Origin: Conus ventricosus
Lineage: Eukaryota; Mollusca; Gastropoda; Neogastropoda; Conidae
Direction: 5' to 3'
Assembly (NCBI GenBank): GCA_018398815.1
Contig: CM031601.1
Location: 36,691,113 to 36,755,112, forward strand
Length of the DNA: 64,000 bases
This document shows, piece by piece, positions 45,941-57,989 of the stretch. Under the pieces are notes generated by a model. It made no database searches and was not told where the DNA came from. It saw only the letters and a list, made by a program, of their open reading frames with translations. The first letter of the stretch is position 1, and each line of letters opens with the position of its first letter. A program made the translations under genes and the position numbers.

Positions 45941-46735
45941 TAGTAAAACAAATAATCGGTGTGTAACTTATGAACAGCTGTAAATCTAACCTTGCCACTT
46001 TTGAAAGATTGATTTTTTTTTTTTCACAGACGTGTATTGACGTTGCACATGATATTACAAAATAGTCTTAACAGCCAATGCCCAAAACAAGCTGCAGTAG
46101 AATCGTGGCAATATACTTTGTTACTCTTTCTCCAAAGCTTGTAAAATTAAGATGTGCTGTCCCAAACACACAGAATACAAAATTTTAGTTTATCTTCCAT
46201 TTGTGACGATGTGTAAAAAGAAAGCTCTTGACAGCTGTAAACTCTACGCTCAGTTTGTTTGCAACTCATACTGAACTACGTAAGTCTAGAATTTGGAATT
46301 ATTGTGTCAAAAATCATAATAGAAGCTGAATTGCAACCGAATCTTTAGGAAATTAAAATAAATTCCGGGAAGAAAAATATCAGAGCTGGGTTTTCTCAAT
46401 TTTTTCTCACAGACTGAGATGTGCAAAATTTGGAGCATTTGAACAAAAGTAAGTAGAGAATGTCCCGGAAGCATTCCCCAATTCACATACAAAAACCTAC
46501 ACCCACACACACGCACGCGTGCACGCGCACACACACACACACCATCATCGTCATCATCTCACATATTCATGACCCGTTTATAATTACATTAATCTAGAAA
46601 TGGTACCAGCGAAGAACATAAAAACAAGGATAGGAGTGAAAGAATTCAATAGAAATAAAGATATTACATTACATTTGAAACTTATTTCGACCCCCCCCCT
46701 CCCCAATACTATCATTGACTTTCTTCACGATTACA

Positions 46736-46736
<1 letters not shown>

Positions 46737-46775
<39 letters not shown>

Positions 46776-46841
46776 TCAGAGAGAGAGAGAGAGAGAGAGC
46801 TGTTTACAACTTGTGGTCGGCTGGACTACAAAGAATATGAA

Positions 46842-46872
<31 letters not shown>
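46737..46872. repeat. (CA)n(TA)n(GA)n compound microsatellite and (CT)n(CA)n
   Basis: CA, TA and GA arrays follow one another at 46737-46798, with CT and CA arrays at 46843-46872. Confidence 0.95.
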
Positions 46873-47566
46873 CCGGCCCGGTCTCTCCCTTCCTCCCCAA
46901 GTTTGCCTTTTTCTCAGCTGTCCCTTCTCCATCCTTTTATTGCTTCTTCTTTTTCTATTTCTTTCTGTCCCTCAACTCCCCTACCTCTCCTTTCCCCTCC
47001 ACCACACCTCTCTCTAAAGGAATGTGAGAGTCTGCTTCTGCTTCCTTACCAGTGATGAACACTGATCCTTCCTGGCAGGAAGGATTGGCACCAACTTTGT
47101 TTACAACATGCTCTGAGACAGGATAAACCACTATACTAACTTGTCCTTAGAAAAGAAAGTCAGAAACATAGTAGGCATGAAGATCGCAGTGCGTGATCGT
47201 GGGAACAGTCACTAAGACAGCACAGGAAAGAAATGAAAATGCTTGAATACAAATGAGTGTATGTGTGCGTTTTCACAAGTTAATTGAATACAAATGCAGA
47301 CTAATTATTAAGTTTTATTTTGTGGTATAAAATTCGTTGCTGCCACTCACCACCATTTTCGTCGCATGTGTTCGGTAATTTCCGAAGGAAGCGGGAAATC
47401 ACCCGCTTGTGTCCAACGTAGCAAAGAACACGTTCGTAGGCGTGTCGTGAAACCGGCATAACTGATTTACGAAACAGTTCTTTGCTTGGTGGATTTTGGG
47501 TTTACGAACTATGTTACGAAGACAGTTACAAGGAAGGGCTACGAACGCGACATAGACCCGGCCCCT

Positions 47567-48191
47567 GGGGCCGGTTTCATGTGGCGTTCGTAGCAGATAT
47601 GAACTAGTTCGTAGCGGAAAAAAGTTCGTAGCAGTGAAAACTGCGTTTCATGACGACTACGTAGAGAGATTTTGTTCGTAAATAAGTTCGTAACTTTAGT
47701 GGTGCTACCCCCCACCACTAACTCTGTTCGTAGCTACGCTGACAGCACAGCCGCTCAGCTTTATCAGCACCCAGACTGTTTGTGTGGAGGGTGTGTGTAT
47801 ATTTAAGGTGTGTGTGAGCCACGAGCTTCACAGAAAAAGAAGAGAAGGCTGACCGCGTTCCATGAACTCATTTATTAGACAATATTTTTCTGAGAACACG
47901 TCAATTTTTTGTGATCACACCACGCGTGTGCGTGTGAGAAGTTTGTGACGGTAAAATTCTTACATTTCTCTCTCTCTCTGTGTGTGTGTGTGTGTGTGCC
48001 ACCTAGCCCCATCCCAATCACCCTTGTACTGTCATCAGTGATTTTTATTCTACAGACGAGACTGCCTTCCACCCACAATACAGATATTGTTTGCCTTGCG
48101 ATTTTATGTAAATGGCAGATTTCAAGAAGTTATTGGCGAACATTTTAGTGTGCACGCGAGCGCGCGTGCACGCATGCCCGTGTGTGTGTGT

Positions 48192-48232
<41 letters not shown>

Positions 48233-48347
48233 TGTGTGTTTGTGAAGGTATGCTCCTACATGGCTCTTTCTTTCTGTTTGTGGCCTAACCCCTTTCCAAT
48301 CTCTGTTTTCGTGTCACAAATGTTATCAATTCTCTGTGTTTGCATGT

Positions 48348-48390
<43 letters not shown>

Positions 48391-48453
48391 ATAGCAAAAG
48401 AAGGTATAGCAGTGCATGCAAGGGCGTGGGGTGTTGGGTAGATGAGGTGGTTA

Positions 48454-48516
<63 letters not shown>

Positions 48517-49175
48517 TGTGAGTAGTTAGACTAATAATCGGTGTTTAACTTGTGAATAGCTGTAAACTGAACCTTGCACTTTCGAAAGATTGATTTTTTT
48601 CGCAGGCGTGTATTGACGCTGCACATGAGATTACAAAATGGTCTTAACAGCCAATGTCCAAAACAAGCTGCAGTAGAATCGTGACAAAATATTTTGTTAC
48701 TCTTTTTCCAATGCTTGTAAATTAACGTGTGCTGTCCCGAATATCCAGAACACAAAATTTTAGTTTATCTTCCATTTGTGATGCCGTGTAATAAGAAAGC
48801 TCTTGACAGCTGTGAACTCCACGCTCAGTTTGCTTGCAGCTTGTACTGAACTACGTAATTCTAGAATTTGGAATTATTGTGACAAAAATCATAATAAAAC
48901 TGAAGTGCAACCGAATCTTCAGGAAATTAAAATAAATTCTGGGAAGAGAAATATCAGAGCTGGGTTTTCTCAAATTTTTTCAAAGACCGAGATGTGCAAA
49001 ATTTGGAGCATCTGGACAAAAATAAGAGAATGTCCCAGAAACATTCCCCACCTCACATACACAAACCTGCACACACACACACACACACACACGCCAGTCT
49101 CTCCCTTCCTCACCAAGTTTGCCTTTTTCTCAGCTATCCCTTCTTCATCCTTTTATTCCTTCTTCTTTTTCTAGT
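47567..49175. mobile_element. Non-autonomous DNA transposon with TTCGTAGC repeats, copy 2
   Basis: Begins TGGGGCCGGTTTCATGTGGC directly against the right end of copy 1, forming GGCCCCTGGGGCC. It follows copy 1 through the same blocks (GACAGCACAGCCGCTCAGCT, CCAAAACAAGCTGCAGTAGA, AAGTTTGCCTTTTTCTCAGC). No right terminus is seen; similarity stops near 49175. It contains TG arrays (48179-48240, 48459-48514) and a 40-base G run (48348-48389). Confidence 0.65.
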
Positions 49176-50115
49176 CAGACACCAGAAACATGATGTGTGG
49201 CTTAAGTCTTTAAAAGGACAGTACCAGTCAAACACCACACAGACTCACCACAGGCTAAAAGACTGTCCTTTACAATATGTAAAAACATAATGCCTGTCTA
49301 TGCCAAAGTTTATTTCCTAAACAATTCTGAGATCCCGAGTCAACCTGGACTGATTAACCCTGAATTAATATCCTAATCCTATTACACCATGGACAACTGG
49401 CCCAGCACAGGAACAAAAATCCACGGTACAACATAGCTAAGTGGACAACCAGTAAACCAACAGGCAACTGGTGGTGTCAACAAACATAAGTTTTTGCACA
49501 TGCACTTGGATTCAAAAATCAGATGAATGAAACAATCCATGCCCTCTCTTTCTGAAAACAGGCCAACCATCTGAGGCTCAGACTGTTTATATTTGAATCT
49601 TGTATCCAAAAAAATGTTCTGTGTGTGAAACTGCACTTGTGTCGGTCTATTTGTAATTCATACATCATTTCATTTTTGACCTTGTTTTCAAATTCTGTCA
49701 CTCTGAGCACAAGCACTTTAAGAGCATAAACCTAAGGTAAATTACACTTCAGCCATTCATGAGTAGTCTTGGCAATCATGAAAAAAAGAAATCTTTCGAT
49801 AACTACTATTGGAATGTTGCTCCTTTCACTATTAGCAAGAGAGAGGGTGGTGATGAAATTTTTACTAAGAAACACTGGAATTTCAATAGAGAACACACCC
49901 TAAGTCCATCCCCTACAGGACCACAGCTCTACTTGTCACAGTAATTAAACTTATTTTTAGAGAAGACTTGTTTAATTTCATACTTGCAGTAATTTCCAGT
50001 GATGCTTACTGACTTTAGTACTAACAGTCATTGTAAGTGGTAGACTGCCAAACTTTGTACTCACTATTATTACGTATGATGGATACTTAATCTCTTATTT
50101 CACAAATCTACCCAC
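49176..50115. other. HERC1 intron sequence without recognised features
   Basis: Plain intron between the DNA transposon and the exon at 50116. I see no coding signature, tandem array or terminus. Confidence 0.55.
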
Positions 50116-50250
50116 CTGGCACAAAGTCCTTGTCCATCTCGGTGAGGTCGGAGATGGAGAGAGGCATGCCTGCCAGCTGTTTCCAGGTGGGTTCAGCCAC
50201 ACTCAAACTGAGAGGACTGCCGCTGCGTATGGCAATGCCCATCAGTATGC
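50116..50250 (-). CDS. HERC1: HERC1 exon, HECT N-lobe
   Basis: This 135-bp exon is bounded by acceptor TTGCAG and donor CCAG followed by GTGGGT on the minus strand. It encodes [20 protein letters not shown] then [20 protein letters not shown] and DFVP. The split glycine codons join it to FRFLG upstream and to GLMCIKEM downstream, giving a continuous HECT N-lobe. The reading frame is clean. The intron before it (50251-59067) holds a deleted DIRS copy and a full-length LINE nested in another LINE. The intron after it is 36.6 kb and contains most of the mobile elements of the window. Confidence 0.94.
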
Positions 50251-50384
50251 CTGCAATGGAAGCACACCTCGTATGCTAAAAAGTACATAAGTTTTCTTTT
50301 ATCTCATTGATCAGAATGCCCCGCCTTGGCTTAAGGCTGTGTCAGGCCAATTGACATAGGTTAGAACACCAAGGCTACATCAAA

Positions 50385-51290
50385 ATGGGGAGTTTGTATT
50401 ATACTCCCTGTTTGGCTGGTATACTTACCATGTCAGACCGTAGCATTCAACGGCAGTTAGTTAGCTCTGAAAGGCCGAATTTTTTGTGGCAAATGCAGTA
50501 ATAAGACCATCACGTGACGCCCACCCTACTTCCGCCAAGGAAGAAAGCCGGTGCCAACTTCCTGTTCCTCATTCAGCGAGGCATATGCGCCAGGTAACCC
50601 CAAGAACCATTGCGCTAGAGGGGAAGGTGGGGCGGGCATTAGAGTCTGACATGGTAAGTATACTAGCCAAACAGGGAGTATAATACAAACTCCCCATTTT
50701 GGCGTCATATACTTTACCATGTCAGACTGTAGCAGAATTTAAAGGAATTGGAGGAGGGCTGAGTACCCTAATGGTTCTTGGGGTTAGAAGGCTGAACAGA
50801 TATGGTTGCATTAGCCGCAACAAAAGAAATCCCTTTAGAACCATCAGCCATGGTCATGCGGATATCCCTCAAATAAAGTTTATGAAGGGATTTTCTGAAC
50901 GTCAGTAGGCTGCCTCCAGGAGGTGGCGCAAGGGGACAGAGAGTTGGGGAGACCATCATGGAGAGTGTCAAATCTCATACCCAGAAAGGAGAACTGTTGG
51001 CTGGGGTTGAGTTCGCACTGTTGGGGTTGGTGACAAATCCTAGCTTGGAACAGAGGCGCAGAAGTTGGTTGGTGTGGGATTGACACCGGGCCCAGGAGGG
51101 AGCCAGGACAAGCCAGTCGTCGAGGTACACCTGGAGACGTATGTCTTCCTGTGTTGCCAGGGAGGCCATCTCCCTGACCACTTTCGTGAAAAGGAAGGGT
51201 GCCAGGAAGAGGCCGAAGGGAGCGCCTTGAACTGGAACCCCGATCCTGCCAGACAGCACCCAATCATCTGGTCTGGTGCCAGAAGACTCA
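50385..51290 (-). mobile_element. DIRS-A second copy, internally deleted
   Basis: Minus strand. The right terminus is at 50385 (ATGGGGAGTTTGTATTATAC), then the inverted repeat, the internal complementary region (50643-50730), the end of the tyrosine recombinase (LRDIRMTMADGSKGISF near 50810-50880), and a direct jump near 50945 to reverse transcriptase (FLFTKVVREMASLATQEDIR, LQVYLDDWLVLAPS) at 50975-51290. The 5' part is absent. Catalytic YLDD is present but the remnant cannot be functional. Confidence 0.92.
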
Positions 51291-51385
51291 GTGGACAGTA
51301 TGCACAATCAGTCTTCTATCACAGCACCAAATCATCTAGTGATGCCAGACAGACTCAGTGGATAATATGCACAGTCAGTCTTCCA
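51247..51385. repeat. About 70-bp direct duplication at the DIRS remnant edge
   Basis: AGCACCCAATCATCTGG through ACAGTATGCACAATCAGTCT (51255-51312) is repeated as AGCACCAAATCATCTAG through ATAATATGCACAGTCAGTCT (51321-51382). Confidence 0.8.
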
Positions 51386-51837
51386 GAACAGCGACAGTTC
51401 CACACAAAGGACCACAGCTCCACACACCACTGTCACAAACACTGAGCACACTGACTACAGTTCCCAGAGAAGTACCCAGAGAACCAGTGGACCCATATCT
51501 TCACATTGTGTTGACTACAGTTATGATCATATTGATTTTTCATCCATACTTACGTGGAGAAAAAGTTTTTGCTCATAGCTGTTTGCCTACACTTTTCAAA
51601 CCAGTGGCGAGTGAAGTGTGTACTGAACACAGGACTGTAGTATTTTTTTTCTAAAAGAACATGATTGAAGTTTTCAAAAACATAATATTTATTGTTGTAT
51701 TCGGTTTGGTTCTGTCTGTATATTTTTTGTAAAAATACCGAAAATAGTGCGTCTCAGCGTGTCACAGTTGTGGCAGAAAGTTACGTCTGCAATGAGTTAA
51801 CATGCTTTTTCTGTCCTGAGTGCACTTCAAAATCACT
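51386..51837. other. Intron sequence, partly similar to 58340-58420
   Basis: The block CACTGTCACAAACACTGAGCACAC at about 51428-51452 recurs near 58376-58400 in the 3' region of LINE-2, so part of this stretch may belong to that LINE family. Nothing else is recognisable. Confidence 0.4.
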
Positions 51838-52050
51838 GCCGGAAGGACCTCAACTGTCTGGACACAGCTCTGCAGAATCTTGGTGAAAATGCAAAACTTG
51901 TCCTGTCCTTCAATGGGTCCCCGCCATTGTGGGAAATGGAAATGAAGAGGCGGACAGACTGGCCAAGGAAGGGGGACAGCTGGAATAAAATGACACAGAG
52001 GTCTCCTACCCTGAGGAGAAGACATTCATTAAAACACTCTACAGGAAGAA
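51838..52050 (+). pseudogene. LINE-2 RNase H, left part of a split element
   Basis: Frames read LDTALQNLGENAKLVL and, after a shift, NEEADRLAKEGGQLE then NDTEVSYPEEKTFIKTLYRK. NEEADRLAK is the usual RNase H motif of non-LTR elements. The sequence is interrupted at 52051 by LINE-N copy G and resumes at 58002. This is a different LINE family from LINE-N. Confidence 0.75.
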
Positions 52051-52240
52051 GAGATAAGATAATGTTGCTTATAGCCCAGCCGACCGCAAAGGGCCACATC
52101 AGGGCTGTCACCACGTTAAAATCAACTCACCAGTCATTTAAAAAAAAAAAAAAAAAAAAAAAAACTTTACACATCTCATTAAATGACATCGTCTACAAAC
52201 GCACCAGAAATTGCATTAAAAATCTTTCTTCTGTAAAATC

Positions 52241-55200
52241 TTAAATCAGATGAAAAATGTTAATCTCTCTCAAAAACTCAAGGATCACATCAGGTGGGAC
52301 ATCCCTGAACAGGATCTTCATGGACTCCGCTGTAAAATGTTTGTGTCTCACATCGTGCAAGTCCCAACACTCTAAAAGAACATGTTTCATTGTGAGTGGC
52401 GCATGACATGGAATACACCACGGAGCTTCTTCACTCTTTAAAAGGTATGAATGGGTAAAATTACGAATGGCCGGTGTGCAGCCGGCACAGAACCGTTTCT
52501 TCTTTACGACCTCCCGACGTAGATGGGAGGAAGTCCTAAGGTTTGGACGGATCTGAAAGAGTTTGTTATTCGTCTGTGTGTTCCAATCCTCCTGCCAGAG
52601 TCTCTCACATAATCGTTAATTTTGGGTTTCACATCTGAGCAGGGGATATAAGTGTTGGACAGTTTCTCTCTTGTGGCGTTCTTGGCTAAACGATCAACCA
52701 TTTCGTTCCCACCGATGCAACATGACCAGGAACCCAAGCCAGAATAATGTTTGTAACCGTCCGCCTTCAACTTACTAAAAAGTTAAAAAAAAAATAAAAG
52801 TTCTGGATGCTGAAGGTGCGGCCAGCTAAGCCTCCAAACTGACAGCGAATCCGACAGAACCAGAAAGTCCCTCTGTGAAGAATGTGAGATTATCCTCAAA
52901 GCCAAAACCAGAGCAGTAATTCAGCAGATAGACAGAAGCATCTGAATGAATATGTTCCAACAGTAATCTGAGAAGGAGTCCCAGGGCAATGGGCTGCACA
53001 AGCCACTCCATCTTCAGATTTTGGAACCGTCAGTAAAAACTTTTTGACAGATGGGAATTTCAAACAGAGCTCAGCATACAATGCCTTGTACGCCAGAGAG
53101 CTGGTAGACTCTTTGCGAAAAGCTGCAAGATCAAAACGAATCTCTGGTGTGAAGAAGGTCCAGGGTGGTTGATCCGGGAAAAACTTGGAAAAATCAGATA
53201 CTACACCTAGGTTCTAGACCTGCATTCCGCACGTGAGGCTGCATACGAAGACCAAACGGCGGAATACATTTAGGGTTGTTTTCAAACTTACTTTGGAACG
53301 GAGGGTCAAAGACAGTCATAGGCAGGGTTTTCTGGTTCCGAGAACAGTCTGATGTAATAATTCAAAGACAGTTTCAGCCTGCGGTTGGACAGTGAAGGTT
53401 CACCCGCCTCTGCGTACAGGCTGTACACGGGGGTGGTGCGAACGCTCCAAGACAGAGACGAAGCCCTTGATGGTGGATAGGGTCCCAGAGTTTGAGGTAA
53501 GAAGATCGTGCGGAGCCGTACACAGCACAACCGTAGTCCAGTTTGGAACGGACCAGGGCTCTGTAGAGGTGCAACAAAGTTTTCTTATCAGCGCCCCAGT
53601 CGGTGTGCGCTAACGACCCGCAGATATTCAGTGCTTTCTGGCAAGCAGTTTTGAGGTTTTTAATATGCTGAGAAAGTTAAGTTTTTGGTCAAAAATGACT
53701 CCCAGAAATTTGGCCTCTTTAAACAGCTGGAATGGGAGATTTCCCTACTTGAAGTTCGGGATCTGGAAAAAACTGACGGAAATTTATGGAAGTGAATACA
53801 CTGCGTCTTTGTTGGAGAAAAGGTGAAACCGTTTTCATCTGCCCACCGATGGATTTTTATCTACTCAAAGCTGGAGCCTGCGCTGGACACTCGGGTACAG
53901 GCTTCCAGTTGCGTAGACAGCAAAACATCACCACAAACAATGAGCAGTCTGAACCCTGCTGAACTGATTGAACAATGTTGTTGATTTTAATACTAAAGAG
54001 GCAGGAGACAGTATGCTCCCCTGTGGAACACCCAACTCCTGCTCGTGGACATCAGAGAGAGTGGTGCCAACCCCGGACCTGAAAGTGTCGTTCTGCCAAA
54101 AACTTTGAATAAAAGCGGAAGATGACCTCGAAAACCCAGATCGTGGAGATCATGAAGTATCCCCGACTTCCAGGTGGTATCGTAGGCCTTCTCCAAGTCG
54201 AAGAAAATTGCCACTGCATGCTGTTTGTTCAGAAGGCGTTCCGAAGTGTAGATTCCAGACGAATCAAATGGTCAACTGTAGTCCTATGTTTGCGGAAACC
54301 ACACTGTTCTTTCGCCAAAAGGCCATCGGTTTCGAGTTTCCACATGAGCCTAGCGTTGACCATTTTCTCCATCAATTTGCAGACACAGCTGGTCAAAGCT
54401 ATGGGACGGTATTTGATGGATTAGAAAGATCTTTTCCAGGTTTGGGGATGGGAATAAAAAAGGGCTTTCCGCCAAGAGGGTGGAAAGAAACCTGTAGTCC
54501 ACACATGGTTGTATACCTGTAGCAGTATGTTCAGACCTTCTTGCGGAAGATGTTTCTACAGTTGATAATGAATTTCATCCATACCTGGAGAAGAATCGCT
54601 GCAAAAAGTAAGGCAGATTTCAGCTCGTTTAACGTGAAAGGAGATTGTAGTCTTCCATGTTGTCGGACGAAAAGTTGCAGGGTGATTTTTCTTTTAGGGC
54701 TTTGTTTTTGACAAAAGTGCTGATTTGTTAGAAGAGGAGGAATTCTTTTCAATGGTTGAAGCCAGCAGATTACAACTGCTTTTTTGTCTGTTATTAAAGA
54801 GTCCGAAAACTTGAGATGGTTCACAGGGGGACAGGTGTTCTTCCCTTTGATTTTCTTAATGATGTTCCACACTTTTTCTTGGAAGTTTTCGATGTCAGCC
54901 TGGAGCAGAAGCTTCTCCAGGACCGACGTTTACTGATTTTAAAGTGTGTCTCGATTTGGCACGGAGTTTTTGAGGGGCTCGAGCGTTGGGACCCGAAGGT
55001 CGTTGGTATACCTGAACGCTGAGCCCGTTTTCGAACTTTGGAAATTTGTTGGCAGTCTGAATCAAACCAGGGTGTTTTTGCATTTGAAGTTTATCGGAAG
55101 ACACTGGAATACAAACTTTAGCACACTTGATCATGTGTTTGTCAGTGATTCTGCTGGGCCCGGGACTCTGAAGAAAGTCATGTCCTGGAATTCTTTAGAA

Positions 55201-55912
55201 ATAGTGGCTGCAAATAGATCCCAGTTTGCTTTCTTATAATTTAGATGTTGAGAGACAGAGACTGTTCATTATTACAGGTTGTAGAAGGACAGGGAAATGG
55301 TCACTTCCGTGCAGATCGTCATGGACAGACCAGGACAGCGAGGGTCACAAACCGACAAATCTAAACACGAAAGTGAACCTGTGGAAGAGTGGAGGTAAGT
55401 TGCAGATCCGTCGTTCAGGACAACACAAATCCAAATCCGAAAGGACATCCTCAATTAGCAGACCTCTGGATGACGTACGGACACTACCCCAAAGAGGATT
55501 GTGACCGTTAAAGTCACCCAACAGCAAAAAAGGTCGAGGAAGTTCTTCTATCAGACTGACAAGGTCCTGACGACAAACCGGGACAAAAAGGAGTAAATAA
55601 AGAGAACAGATTGTCACAGCTTGTGGAGAGTGACTCTCGCAGCAACAGCTTGAAGGGAGGTAGACAGCGCGACAGGACTATACAGTAGAGTTTGTGTGTA
55701 TGAGAAGGGCAACACCGCCCGACCGTCCCAACGTGGATGGTTGTGCAGGATTTGAAAGAATATTAAAGCCAGAAAGGTAAAGGTCTTCTGGCTTTGAATT
55801 TGAGTTTCCTGAACAGCCACGACGAAGGTTTTATAGATTGGCACAAAAGCTGCAGCTCCTCAAAGTTGGAATTTAGTCCACGGATATTCCAATGGAATAT
55901 TGTATTATCCAT
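52241..55912 (-). pseudogene. LINE-N copy G ORF2 (endonuclease, RT, RNase H)
   Basis: Starts at ATG 55912 and stops at TAA 52241. Endonuclease text includes LLLGDFNGHNPLWGS (about 55500), RT includes AIFFDLEKAYDTTWKSG (about 54150-54214), and RNase H includes GNEMVDRLAKNATREKLSNT (about 52650-52710). The FVDD-type catalytic segment is broken by a shift near 53930. It is best read by alignment to copy C; frames of more than about 110 codons do not survive. Confidence 0.9.
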
Positions 55913-55938
55913 GGTGCAGAGGGCGAAAAGGAGAGAGA

Positions 55939-57118
55939 TCAGGTCATCTCCTCTTCAACGTCTGGTGCTAAAGGTGTAAATTTATTTGAGGTTTGTACTG
56001 GACTGTGTTGGTCTTCAGACCTGCTGGCAGACTTGCCAACAGGTGAAGAAGGAGGTCTGGGTTTGGGAGACGGTGGAGCTTCTTCCTCATCTCCACCATC
56101 TCCCACTGGGTTGAACTCCCTTGCCCGCACGGGCACTGGACAGAGGAGTTCGAGGGGGAATTGCTGGTTTTTTAATCTGCCCAGCAGCAGATGTTGTAGA
56201 CTGCTGGGCATCTGAGGGGTGGCGGATTTTTTGCCTCCACCAGGGCAGTCATTTTGGGTTGGAAGGTGGTGGACCTGCTTCCACCAGAGTTGACAGTTCT
56301 TCCTTGCAGTGTCTTCGAAAAGATAAATTCATCATCTGACAGCAGACTGATCGAGTGGGAATTGTGGGAACTTTCTTTACAGCCGAAGCATAGGAAGAGG
56401 CTGTCGGCGTCTGACTGCCCACAACCTGCTTGTGGGCCTCAAAAAGGGAAAATTTTCTTTTCAGTTTTTATTCTTGAATAGCGAGATTCCTGAATCCAAA
56501 GAGGACAGTTTCGTGAAGAGGAGGGATGGTTGCCACCGCAGTTAGCACAATGTGCCGGATCTTGACACGGCCCATCATGGGTTGCCTTGCAGCAAACACC
56601 GCATAACCTCTTGCCCTGAACAGCGGTCCCTGACATGGCCAAACTTCTGGCACCTGAAGCACCTCAACGGGGACGGAACATATAACTGAACACGAACATT
56701 CAAGTAACCAACTTTGATGACCGGAGGCAGCACAGGGTTGCAGAAGGTCAGAAAGAGGGTGTTGGTGGGCCCCTCTCTCTGAACCTTTCTTTACCGTCAC
56801 CCTGCGCACACCCCCGTCACACCCTGGGACGCCCCGCTTCCGTCTTAATTTCTGCCTCTGATACACCAGATAAATCCCGGCAGCGAATCACGCCTTTTGA
56901 TGAATTCAATTGTTTGTGGGAGTTACCCTGATCTCCCTGTCCACAAGTTTCGTGCCTCAGCAGCTGTTCAGATTGTTTTGGTGATTTACACTGAATAAGA
57001 AACGAACCATTCCTCAACCTCTTGATGGACCGAGGGTCACCTGCTATACCTTGAAAGCCCTTTTGAATAGCAAAAGGGCTCAGAGCTGAAAGTGGTCTGT
57101 CCTGCTCCGCCCTTCCAT
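55939..57118 (-). pseudogene. LINE-N copy G ORF1 (gag-like)
   Basis: Same layout as in copy C: SALSPFAIQKGFQG near the start, RMRNGSFLIQCKSPKQSEQL, then knuckles around 56500-56700 including CGVCCKATHDGPC and CANCGGNHPSSSRNC. The C-terminal part runs through LAPDVEEEMT to TGA at 55939, 26 nt before the ORF2 start. Single-base indels break the frame repeatedly. Confidence 0.88.
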
Positions 57119-57989
57119 CACGAGCCAGAAGCCCAGAAACCTGTCTTCTGTCGTACCTCAGTATCTGAATCGCTGTCAGAATAAAGACCTCCTGAAACAG
57201 GGGATGCTGCTTTTCCTTCTTTTTGGGGGGATGTTTTTTGATAAAGCCATGTTTAGTTTAGTATGTTTCACATCTCTCCTTACCCACCCACCTTGGAGTC
57301 CAACTAAGGGGCCAGGGCCAAGAAACCAATGTCTTGACCCCTTCCAGGCTTCGGGAGAGATAACGACAAACAGAAACCACCAACCCTATCCCCCCTGATC
57401 ATGCTCAACTCCCGGGACAGAGAGCTGAGCACTGCAGGGGTTAACTTGGCCAGCAGGGGGAAATGTCTGTCTTGACCCAGCCCCAAGAAGGGGAGCCGAT
57501 TAGTACACCCGGGCCAAAGTGTACTTCCTGTCTAGGAGAGGTCCGAGCCAAAGTGATGTGTTGAGAGCGCTGGCCCTCTCAATCACCAGGATCTCATTCC
57601 CCTCCGACACAGGTCGCACCGCACGGCAAACACGGCGGATCTTAAGGAGACCACAGAGAGAAAAGGAGTGTGGAAAAGAAGACTTGAAGGGAGAGAAGAT
57701 AGAAAAGGGCCAAATAAGAAGGCAGAAAACAAGAAAAGGAGAAAGGCGGGTTACCCTTAGTCAGGATCCTCCCCCCTTAGCCTATCTGACATGGGAAGCC
57801 CTACCAGGGGGATCAACTCCTTACCACGTTATGCTTAGGCCAGACAGCATTCTCGGCTTTTCGGACCTAGAAGCAGTTTTAAAAAAACCCAGCCTATCCT
57901 AAAGTATTGATGCCCCCGCCAGCAGAGCCTAAGGGATCACTGGACCACGCAAGCCCTCCGACCACGACAAGGTCGCAACCCCCGGAGGG

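Larger units (their letters stand above)
44851..47566. mobile_element. Non-autonomous DNA transposon with TTCGTAGC repeats, copy 1
   Basis: The left end is GGGGCCAGATTTATGACGCC with several CGAAC/GTTCGTAGC repeats. The right end, reversed, is GGGGCCGGGTCTATGTCGCG with further TTCGTA repeats (47340-47566). Shared GGGGCC termini and subterminal CTACGAAC/GTTCGTAG repeats indicate a DNA transposon. The interior is mainly TG-rich microsatellite and AT-rich sequence without a transposase. I cannot assign the superfamily. Confidence 0.65.
52051..57989 (-). mobile_element. LINE-N copy G, full length with 12-bp TSD
   Basis: 5,939 bp bounded by the perfect direct repeat CTACAGGAAGAA (52039-52050 and 57990-58001). 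This is the reference copy for the family: 5' end AGCCCTCCGGGGGTTGCGAC at 57989, ORF1 at 57118-55939, ORF2 at 55912-52241, a T-rich stretch, the conserved tail (GATGTGGCCCTTTGCGGTCG) and TTATC repeats at 52051. The 5' untranslated region is about 0.87 kb. The insertion splits LINE-2. Both reading frames are shifted at many points, so it is inactive as assembled. Confidence 0.95.

Noticed and set aside
45340..45998. Frames of 110-208 codons of alternating V/C or H/T
   Set aside because: Translations of TG/CA microsatellites.
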